A stretch of 43,380 nt of DNA from the NCBI GenBank assembly GCA_964630925.1, contig CAZVZK010000084.1, positions 1-43,380 on the forward strand, in the 5' to 3' direction. Shown one piece after another: positions 38,207-43,380 of the stretch. Source of the DNA: RGDT01 sp964630925. GTDB lineage: Bacteria > Planctomycetota > Planctomycetia > Gemmatales > Gemmataceae. A model generated the notes under the pieces. That model did not search any database and was not told where the DNA came from. It saw only the letters and a program-made list of their open reading frames with translations. Numbering within the stretch: the stretch's first letter is position 1; every line of letters starts with the position of its first letter. The translations under genes were made by a program, and so were the position numbers.

Positions 38207-40840
38207 TCATTCCCAAGGCGTAGGCGCCTCTTCGCCGCCGGCGCCCTCCGCGCCACCCTCGGACGGCGGCTCGGTACTCGCGATGCAGACGCCCTGATAG
38301 GTGGGCGGCCTCTTGTTGCCGACGCGGGGCTGCGTCCGCGCGAGGCCGGGCACGGCGGCGAACATGTCACGGCCGAAGACGCCCTTGTCCGGGGCGTCCC
38401 GCCCCTGCTCCTCGCACCAGCGGCTGTACTCCGAGTACAGGTCATCGACGAGGACAGAGCGGCCCTCGCCGACCGTGCAGCGGTCGCGGATGAATGCCCC
38501 GATGGGCGAGGCGATGGCCTCCATCTGCCCGAGCATCTGGCACGACGACGCCGGCTGCACGAAGTGACCCCTGGCGTTGAGGCGCTTCCAGCCTTCCATC
38601 GCCCACAGGAGTATCCCCGGCAGCTCGGGCGCGAGCCGCCGCTTCAGCGTCCTGTCCTCCTTGCCCATCCAGCTCTTCGTCAGCCGCAGGAGCAAGAAAC
38701 GGCCGACCAGGGCAGCGGACGCATCCTTCAGGCGAGGCAGCTCGTTTGTGAAGATCGCGAATCTCGTCAGCAGCCGCTGGTGCAGGGCTCTGAGGTTCTT
38801 GCGGTCGATGTCCAACGCATCCTCGCCCGAGATGGAGAGCAGCCGCTCCGTCACCACGTTGGTATCCGTGCGGACGCCGAGCCGCGCGTCGGAGATGATG
38901 GCGAGGCTCTTGCCGAGCAGCGACTGGAGGCCGAACGGGCCGCCGAGGCTGGACAGGGTGGGGCCCGCGCAGTTCCGCTTCCCGACGAGCCGGCCCTTGA
39001 CCCACGCGATGGTACCCTTGCCGCCCCTGCGGGGGCCGACCACGAGTAGGATTTTCTGCTGCGACGTGTCAGCGGTGAGGGTATAGCCGATCCACTCTTG
39101 CAACAGCCCGATGGCCTCGGCGTCCTGGCCCCACAGCTTTTCCAGGAACTCCAGCCACAGCTCAGGGGTCGGGGCGTGCGGGTCGAAATCGAAGTCAAGG
39201 GCGTTGTGCGTGAACAGCCGCGGGGTGGGCGGCATGAGGCGGAGTCGGCCTTCCGCCCACTGCGACAAATCGATGGCGCCGTTGCGGCAGACGACCAGGC
39301 GGTCCGCGGGCGGGTCCGAGTCGGCGGCCGTCAGCCAGGCCGGCGCATCCACATCCGCATCGACCAGAGCCATGCCGCGCATCGCCCCGTCAACGTTGTT
39401 CACCAGCGGCCCCTTCACCGGCCTGCAAACGGGGCGGGGGACCTTCTGCCCCTTGTTGTTCTTCTGCCCGTTCGCCTCCCACGAAAGGATCGCAATCCGG
39501 TTGAGGCGGTCGAACTCGCGCTTGATGTGGTTCTCGAACTGGCCTCGCATGTCGGCGGCGGGGACGGAACCGTACGCGCCACACCGCCATCGCAGCCACT
39601 CGTCGCGCCAGTAGATGAATGTTCGGTGCCTACCCTGAATCCGGCCGTCGAGGAAGAGGCGGGCGAGGCGGTGGGGGTCGTCCGGGGCCTCATTCACCCG
39701 GACGCGGGCGATGGCGTCATCGGGCGGCAAGTCGTCAGTGGCGCGGGGAGGTTCGGGCGGTGCCGCCGGCGGCCCCACGTCCGCCGGGACGAAAGGGCGT
39801 GTCTCGGGCCTCCCGCCGCGGTGCAGAAGGTCGTCGATGCCCTTGCCGGCGGCCATGTCCCACTCCTCGGTCGCAACCTCAAAGCCCTTGGCGTGCAGGC
39901 CCTCCGCCGCGGCCCGCTCGGCGTGCATGACGTGCTTGTTGCGGTGCTTGTCCGCGTCGAAGGCCAGCAACACCTTGCGCACGCCCATGCCGAGCAGAAC
40001 GTCCGCCGCGTTGGCCCAGGCGAGGCCGGGCAGGCCGATGGTGAGGACGCCGGAGAGGTGCGCGGCGACGTGGGCCTTGAGCGCGCCCTCGGTGGAGCGC
40101 CCCACGGAGCGGTCGGCCCACCCGCCGGGCGGTGCGGGCGGGACGTGCGCGAACATGAGCGTCGGTGGGCCGTCGTAGGGCTTGACACCCTTCGCGGCGT
40201 CACCTCGCCGCCGCGAAGAGAGCCAGACGTACTTGCCGCCCTTCGGCTCGTCGGGCCGGAGGGAGATGGCGAGGACGCTGCCGTCGGCGTCGCGGGCGGG
40301 GATGGCCAGACCCGACAGCCCCGACAGTCGCAGTCGCTCGCCGTCGTGCCAGATGCCGGGGATGCCCAGCAGCGTCTTCTCGTCGAAGTCCTCACAGAGC
40401 CGCTTGAGGATCGCCGCACGCCCCTGGCCGGGCCAGGTCCTGTATCGCGCCCTCTCGATGGCGTCGTCGTCCAGGCCGCGGGCCAGCAGGGCGCGGCGGT
40501 GAGTCGGCGTGAGCGGCAACAGGGTCAGCAAGGCGGAGTACACGTCGGCCACCACACGCGGGTCGGCGCGGGGGATCGTGCTGGCCGGCTTCAGGCCCGC
40601 GCCCGGAACGGGCATGGGGATGGGGTCGCTGAGGAAGTGTGTCCAGCCCGTGAGGCCGACGCTATCGACGTGCGGCCGGGGCGACTCGACACGCATGCAG
40701 TAGGCCACCTCGCCGTCGGGGCTGATGAGGCACCACCCCGTGCTCCGGCAGATCGGGCACGGCTCGCCATGCGAGACGGGCAGGAACCGTTCCTTGGGCC
40801 GTGACGGCTGCGATCCAGAGGCATTGCCGGAGCGACTCAT
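38207..40840 (-). CDS. Phage/plasmid primase-helicase (toprim plus P4/D5-type SF3 helicase)
   Basis: An 877-residue replication protein. An N-terminal zinc site (CPIC at 28-31, Cys37 and Cys48) precedes a toprim-like primase part with Glu251 and FDAD at 294-297, ending near DDLLHRGG. The C-terminal half is a D5/P4-type superfamily 3 helicase with Walker A GPRRGGKGT (602-610) and a Walker B-like LAIISDARLG, then the conserved TNELPRLKD and GWKRLNARG blocks. All main motifs are intact. It should prime and unwind element DNA, probably from the adjoining iteron region. Its own promoter region has a TATAAT-type variant of the dispersed motif. Confidence 0.92.
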   Translation of the reverse strand: MSRSGNASGSQPSRPKERFLPVSHGEPCPICRSTGWCLISPDGEVAYCMRVESPRPHVDSVGLTGWTHFLSDPIPMPVPGAGLKPASTIPRADPRVVADVYSALLTLLPLTPTHRRALLARGLDDDAIERARYRTWPGQGRAAILKRLCEDFDEKTLLGIPGIWHDGERLRLSGLSGLAIPARDADGSVLAISLRPDEPKGGKYVWLSSRRRGDAAKGVKPYDGPPTLMFAHVPPAPPGGWADRSVGRSTEGALKAHVAAHLSGVLTIGLPGLAWANAADVLLGMGVRKVLLAFDADKHRNKHVMHAERAAAEGLHAKGFEVATEEWDMAAGKGIDDLLHRGGRPETRPFVPADVGPPAAPPEPPRATDDLPPDDAIARVRVNEAPDDPHRLARLFLDGRIQGRHRTFIYWRDEWLRWRCGAYGSVPAADMRGQFENHIKREFDRLNRIAILSWEANGQKNNKGQKVPRPVCRPVKGPLVNNVDGAMRGMALVDADVDAPAWLTAADSDPPADRLVVCRNGAIDLSQWAEGRLRLMPPTPRLFTHNALDFDFDPHAPTPELWLEFLEKLWGQDAEAIGLLQEWIGYTLTADTSQQKILLVVGPRRGGKGTIAWVKGRLVGKRNCAGPTLSSLGGPFGLQSLLGKSLAIISDARLGVRTDTNVVTERLLSISGEDALDIDRKNLRALHQRLLTRFAIFTNELPRLKDASAALVGRFLLLRLTKSWMGKEDRTLKRRLAPELPGILLWAMEGWKRLNARGHFVQPASSCQMLGQMEAIASPIGAFIRDRCTVGEGRSVLVDDLYSEYSRWCEEQGRDAPDKGVFGRDMFAAVPGLARTQPRVGNKRPPTYQGVCIASTEPPSEGGAEGAGGEEAPTPWE

Positions 40841-40936
40841 GCGTCACCCCCGCCCTGGCAGGCCGTGAGGGGCGCATGGGTCGCGCGGCCGGGTGTGTGC
40901 GGCGCGGGCGGCGATTCCGGTTGTCGGTGTACCCGG

Positions 40937-40959
40937 CCCCGCCGCGGCGGGGCTATAAT
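40937..40959. promoter_or_regulatory. GC palindrome with TATAAT, dispersed motif variant upstream of the primase
   Basis: CCCCGCCGCGGCGGGG is a perfect 16-base palindrome (40937-40952), directly followed by CTATAAT. On the minus strand this gives CATTATAGCCCCG, 12 of 13 bases matching the motif at 42213 (CATGATAGCCCCG). It is 117 bases from the primase start. Confidence 0.45.
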
Positions 40960-41027
40960 GCAGGTGTCCACGTTGTCGATCTCCGCCGTGCCTCCCGATG
41001 CTGACGCTCCGAAGGCACACCCTGCAC

Positions 41028-41050
41028 CACCCCGGCGTGTCACCGGGGTG
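41028..41050. terminator. 8-bp hairpin after the excisionase-like gene
   Basis: CACCCCGG and CCGGGGTG around a 7-base loop, between the stop of the 78-aa HTH gene and the primase. It may end the leftward HTH transcript. Confidence 0.35.
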
Positions 41051-41086
41051 TGTGCATTTGCGGCCCGTCCATGCCGTCACCATTCC

Positions 41087-41323
41087 TCACGCCGTCGCCG
41101 CGGCGGGCTGCTGCTGGGCGGCGTCCTGGGTCACGGGGGTGCCGCGCAGGCTCAGCGCCGCCAAGACGGCGTCGCGCGGATACTCGATGCGGCGGCGGCC
41201 GATCCGGACGGGCTGGGGCAGATAGCCGGACTTGGTCCAGCGCTCGACGGTCTTGACGCTCACCTTGGCCAGCGCCGCCACCTCGGGGGGCGTCATCCGG
41301 TCTCGCTCGATCACGACAGTCAT
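41087..41323 (-). CDS. Excisionase-family (MerR-like HTH) DNA-binding protein, 78 aa
   Basis: It starts at MTVVIERDRM with AGAGGA upstream. Residues about 9-57 give MTPPEVAALAKVSVKTVERW and GYLPQPVRIGRRRIEYPRDAVLA, the HTH_17/excisionase fold with its winged end. The tail is Ala/Gln-rich. Such proteins in mobile elements direct excision or act as regulators. A dispersed motif is centred 64 bases upstream. Which of the two such proteins is the true excisionase is unknown. Confidence 0.85.
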   Translation of the reverse strand: MTVVIERDRMTPPEVAALAKVSVKTVERWTKSGYLPQPVRIGRRRIEYPRDAVLAALSLRGTPVTQDAAQQQPAAATA

Positions 41324-41386
41324 GGCGTCGTCCTCTGTTTGGGCCTGCCTCTGTGTACGTCCCTGTCCGTCTCCCCCGCACCACAT

Positions 41387-41387
41387 C
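41387..41387. promoter_or_regulatory. Dispersed motif copy before the 78-aa HTH gene
   Basis: Gene-strand GGCCATGATGTGGTGCGG centred 64 bases ahead of the ATG. Confidence 0.5.
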
Positions 41388-41494
41388 ATGGCCACGCCGC
41401 CGGGCGCGGCGGAACCGTATGCCTGCACAGGGTTTGCGTCGCGGGTGGTTCGGGCGGGCCTGGCGGGGCGTCACGCCGGGGGCGTGACGGGCGT

Positions 41495-41819
41495 TCAGTG
41501 GTGGCGGAAGCCGGCGGCGACGGCCGCCTTGTGTGTGGACATCTCGCCGGCCCTCACCTTGGCCAGCAGGTCGGGGCGCTCGCGGGCGAGGCGGCGGTGG
41601 GCGTAGGGAACGTCATCCGAGCCGCCGCGAGACGGGATCGGACAATCAATGTTCGTATTAAGAACATTGATTCCGTCTTCCGCCGTCTTGCCGGTGTGCC
41701 CGCCGAGGCCCTCGGGGTTGTTCGCGCCGCAGCTCCAGACAGAGAGTAGTGCCTTTCGCGGCCGCCTGCCGTTCGAGGTCCGGCAGCATGCCGAGGATCT
41801 TGTCCACGGTCAGGCGCAT
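41495..41819 (-). pseudogene. Frame-disrupted small DNA-binding-like gene
   Basis: A strong GGAAGGAG lies before the ATG at 41819 (MRLTVDKILGMLPDLERQAAAKG), but this frame stops at a TAA at 41658 after 53 residues. In the next frame a good C-terminal part continues: ANNPEGLGGHTGKTAEDGI, then YAHRRLARERPDLLAKVRAGE and ending AGFRHH, the kind of block that completes such phage proteins. A single frame change between about 41730 and 41700 would join them. It is either a frameshifted pseudogene or a recoded gene. An AT-rich palindrome lies in it. Confidence 0.5.
41644..41672. repeat. AT-rich 11-bp inverted repeat
   Basis: AATCAATGTTC and GAACATTGATT around 7 bases, about three-quarters AT in DNA that is otherwise mostly GC. 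It lies within the disrupted gene, just at the end of its first frame. Confidence 0.6.
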
Positions 41820-41834
41820 GGTGCGACTCCTTCC

Positions 41835-42146
41835 TTACCCGGCGGCCTGGGTGCGCTCGCGCATCAGGTAGGCCGTTAGATCATCCTTCGTGTATCGCAC
41901 CTGGCGGCCGACGATCACGGAGCCGGTGATCCGGCCCCGCCGCCGCTCGTCGCGTAGCTGGTGCTGGTTGAGCGACAGCAGCCGCGCCGCCTCGGCCTCG
42001 GTGTACGCGATCTTCTCCCCCGCCGAGGCCCTCGCCGCGTCGAGGCGCGACATGGCGTCCGCCACCACCTCGGCGACGGCGGCGCGGAACGCCGAGGCGT
42101 CCATGACCACGGCCACCGCCTGCCCCCTCTCCGCTCCCGCCGTCAT
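41835..42146 (-). CDS. Excisionase-family HTH DNA-binding protein, 103 aa
   Basis: It starts at MTAGAERGQ after an AGGGGG sequence. The first 45 residues are a helical extension (FRAAVAEVVADAMSRLDAAR). Residues about 48-95 form the HTH (YTEAEAARLLSLNQHQLRDERRRG, then IVGRQVRYTKDDLTAYL), as in HTH_17 proteins. The gene is next to the disrupted gene and a dispersed motif. A role in excision or in regulating the replication block is likely. Confidence 0.85.
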   Translation of the reverse strand: MTAGAERGQAVAVVMDASAFRAAVAEVVADAMSRLDAARASAGEKIAYTEAEAARLLSLNQHQLRDERRRGRITGSVIVGRQVRYTKDDLTAYLMRERTQAAG

Positions 42147-42212
42147 CTCTACCCCCTATCGCGGCCTACCATCCCGCCGCGTCCGCCGCCCGCCATTTCG
42201 TATCGGGGCTAT

Positions 42213-42213
42213 C
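42213..42213. promoter_or_regulatory. Dispersed motif copy before the 103-aa HTH gene
   Basis: Gene-strand GGCCATGATAGCCCCG centred 67 bases ahead of the ATG; it links the CATGATG type with the TATAAT type seen before the primase. Confidence 0.5.
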
Positions 42214-42306
42214 ATGGCCGACGCCCCACCCGATGCCGCGTCCATGCGCGGATAGGTGCCGCCCTGATTCGTGGGCATTCGTGGGCATCCGTTTGCGCCG
42301 CCTGGG

Positions 42307-42663
42307 TCAGTAGGCGTGGGGCCTGCCGAGGAACGTCAGGCCGGGGCTGCCCCTGACGCCGCGGTGCTTGTCCCGGCCCTTCTTGTAGTGGCAGACGCGG
42401 CCGAGGGCGGGGTGGAGTTTGCAGGCGCGGTCCAGGTCCTTGCGGGCGTCGGACTGGCCGCTACGCTCGTTCATCTGCTTCCGGTCCAGGCCGCCGGGGT
42501 AGGCTTCCACGAGGGCCGCCAGGATGCAGACGACGCCTGCGGAGATGGGGGGCAGCTCCTCGCCGTCCACCAGCACGGGCAGGCCGGCGCGGATGACGAC
42601 GGGGCACGGCGGGACGGTGTTCTGGGCCGGGGGGGTGTCGGTGGAGATGAGAGAGGGGGACAC
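42307..42663 (-). CDS. Hypothetical protein with winged-helix-like C-terminal half, 118 aa
   Basis: The start is a GTG at 42663 with AAGGAGG eight bases upstream; further in-frame ATGs upstream lack such a sequence. The protein has VLVDGEELPPISAGVVCILAALVEA and LDRKQMNERSGQSDARKDLDRACKL, a helix-turn-helix-like stretch, then RVCHYKKGRDKHRGVRG, a basic wing-like end. It is the first gene leftwards from attR and may be the earliest one transcribed on excision. Function unknown. Confidence 0.6.
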   Translation of the reverse strand: MSPSLISTDTPPAQNTVPPCPVVIRAGLPVLVDGEELPPISAGVVCILAALVEAYPGGLDRKQMNERSGQSDARKDLDRACKLHPALGRVCHYKKGRDKHRGVRGSPGLTFLGRPHAY

Positions 42664-42870
42664 GGCGCGCCTCCTTGCGTGAGGGAATGCGCCTTGCGTC
42701 GGCGGGGCCGCCTGTGGTATCAGGCTTCCCGCCGGGCCGCAAGGCTCGGTATCCGTCGCTGGAGGGGTCGGGGCCATCTTTTGCCGAGGTCGCCCCGACC
42801 CCCTTTCGCGCGCCGATCTATACCCCGCCAAAAAGCCCGAAACAAGCCCAATGCCGCCCAGCTTGTTCAA

Positions 42871-42908
42871 TCTCCGGTCTCAGGGGCCGTCGCCTGAGAC
42901 CGGAGACG
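42871..42908. repeat. Perfect 14-bp inverted repeat near attR
   Basis: TCTCCGGTCTCAGG, 8 bases, then CCTGAGACCGGAGA. The right arm plus two bases equals the 16-mer before integrase (11069-11084). It could be a terminator, but sharing the sequence with the integrase leader suggests a protein-binding site. Confidence 0.6.
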
Positions 42909-42941
42909 TGATACCACGGGCTACCGCGTCCGAGGTGCCCT

Positions 42942-42963
42942 ATGGAGTCTGACGGGAGACCGG
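42942..42963 (+). repeat. Right integrase arm-type site candidate
   Basis: It matches 9876-9897 at 20 of 22 positions in the same orientation and lies 29 bases inside the attR core. Confidence 0.5.
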
Positions 42964-42991
42964 CCCTCCCGAGAATCGACTTAAGTCCAAG

Positions 42992-43035
42992 TAGGCCCAG
43001 CAGGACTCGAACCTGCAACCAAGGGATTATGAGTC
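42992..43035. repeat. attR core inside the intact tRNA
   Basis: An exact copy of 9692-9735. It forms the 3' part of the working tRNA, from the anticodon arm onward, so the element restored the gene on integrating. Confidence 0.93.
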
Positions 43036-43065
43036 CCCTGCTCTGACCGATTGAGCTATGGGCCC
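42992..43065 (-). tRNA. tRNA with CAT anticodon (probably tRNA-Ile2, possibly tRNA-Met)
   Basis: A complete cloverleaf of 74 bases without encoded CCA. The acceptor GGGCCCA pairs with TGGGCCT with one G-T pair; the D-arm GCTC/GAGC, anticodon arm with loop CTCATAA (CAT at 43029-43031) and T-arm GCAGG/CCTGC all pair. The anticodon arm ending in ATCCCTTGGTT resembles the bacterial minor tRNA-Ile (k2C-modified) more than elongator Met. Initiator is excluded because the 1-72 pair is G-T rather than the C-A mismatch. It is the target of the element. Confidence 0.92.
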
Positions 43066-43119
43066 GTTCAGGGACGTTGGCGGAACCGGCGTGGACGCCG
43101 GTGCCGCCGTCACTTTCAG

Positions 43120-43125
43120 ATTATA
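43120..43125 (-). promoter_or_regulatory. -10 box of the tRNA gene
   Basis: A perfect TATAAT on the minus strand, 55 bases before the tRNA 5' end. No clear -35 box was seen. Confidence 0.45.
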
Positions 43126-43380
43126 GCGGCTGCCGGCACAGGCCGCGCCCCCTGCCCCCACTAGATGACGTGGATGCGGGCCGCCTCAGCCGCGGGCCAC
43201 GCCAGCGAGCTGCGTGTAACCGAGGGCCTGGCTGAACGCCAAGCCGGTAACCGTCTCCCCCCAGCAGGGCCGACCAGACGGCCGTGCAGATGACCTTGCA
43301 CGGGGAGCCGGACGGCCCCTCCAGGGGGCCAGCCCTTCCAAGGTGACTTACCACCGTTAGCTGCCGTCCTTGAGCTTGCG
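43126..43380. other. Host flank without a supported gene
   Basis: Short frames on both strands were read. One minus-strand frame ends with a plausible AFSQALGYTQLAGVARG just before a TGA, but it is not continuous with the sequence upstream, so this may be a gene remnant. Nothing else is recognisable before the window ends. Confidence 0.3.

Larger units (their letters stand above)
42664..42991. other. Non-coding attR-proximal region
   Basis: About 330 bases with three inverted repeats: GGGGTCGGGG/CCCCGACCCC (42764-42802), AACAAGC/GCTTGTT (42841-42867) and the 14-bp pair at 42871-42906. The right arm-type site is at 42942-42963. A frame crosses part of it but has no ribosome binding site. On excision this region would join the integrase end to form attP. 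Confidence 0.55.
9692..43035. mobile_element. Integrated phage-like element of about 33.3 kb in a tRNA gene
   Basis: The ends are a 44-bp exact direct repeat made of tRNA sequence. Inside lie a tyrosine integrase at the left end, excisionase-type HTH proteins at the right end, a repressor region, a primase-helicase and a tail module. These together support a temperate phage or phage-derived element. No large terminase, portal or major capsid gene was recognised, so whether it can form full virions is doubtful. Confidence 0.9.

Noticed and set aside
39098..40804. A long plus-strand frame antisense to the primase-helicase
   Set aside because: The minus strand encodes all the primase-helicase motifs; the plus frame is a shadow.
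43121..43354. A 77-codon minus-strand frame in the right flank
   Set aside because: No ribosome binding site and shifting amino-acid style; cannot be distinguished from a remnant.
1..43380. CRISPR array or cas genes
   Set aside because: No regularly spaced direct repeats and no Cas1, Cas3, Cas9 or Cas10-type motifs were seen; the 37.9-38.2 kb repeats are irregular and face each other.

Overview
The window is very GC-rich bacterial DNA. The left flank encodes an FHA-domain Ser/Thr kinase divergent from a giant kinase with 20 WD40-like repeats, a pairing typical of Planctomycetes, and a Gemmata-like host is the best guess. No rRNA or marker gene is present to confirm this.

Host left flank (1-9691): a partial sugar phosphate isomerase/epimerase, a small unknown gene, the two divergent kinases, a decayed fragment of a second WD40 kinase, an orphan Phd/YefM-type antitoxin, a stand-alone receiver protein whose phosphorylated Asp is Glu, a Crp/Fnr-type regulator and a small hydrophilic protein.

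Integrated element (9692-43035, about 33.3 kb): it is bounded by an exact 44-bp direct repeat. The right copy is the 3' part of an intact tRNA with anticodon CAT (probably tRNA-Ile2); the left copy is the displaced tRNA end. A tyrosine integrase lies just inside the left end. The left arm (9.9-17.7 kb) holds an integrase operon with an AAA ATPase, several small unknown proteins, a sigma-like protein, an XRE repressor with an operator cluster and a ribbon-helix-helix repressor with two matching operators. The centre (17.7-28.5 kb) is a siphovirus-like tail module read leftwards: connector, terminator, tail tube, tail chaperone pair joined by a canonical -1 frameshift site, tape measure, hub-like and fibre proteins. 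An HNH endonuclease gene and the hub gene sit on the opposite strand. From 28.5 to 36.9 kb lie small structural or unknown genes, a prohead protease, a stand-alone HEXXH peptidase, a dCTP deaminase and terminase-small-like HTH proteins. From 37.2 to 42.7 kb lie an iteron-rich presumed origin, a P4/D5-type primase-helicase, two excisionase-type HTH proteins, a frame-disrupted gene and a winged-helix-like protein.

Two points stand out. A near-palindromic motif (gene-strand core CCATGATGCSGG) sits 20-80 bases before the first gene of most transcription units of the replication and structural half, and was not seen in the flank or integrase arm: a candidate element-wide promoter or operator. Also, the element has a prohead protease and a full tail set, but no recognisable large terminase, portal or major capsid gene. 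It may therefore be a deletion derivative, a tail-like particle locus, or a satellite-like element that depends on another phage for heads.

Right flank (43036-43380): the 5' half of the tRNA, its probable promoter, and host DNA in which I cannot support a gene.
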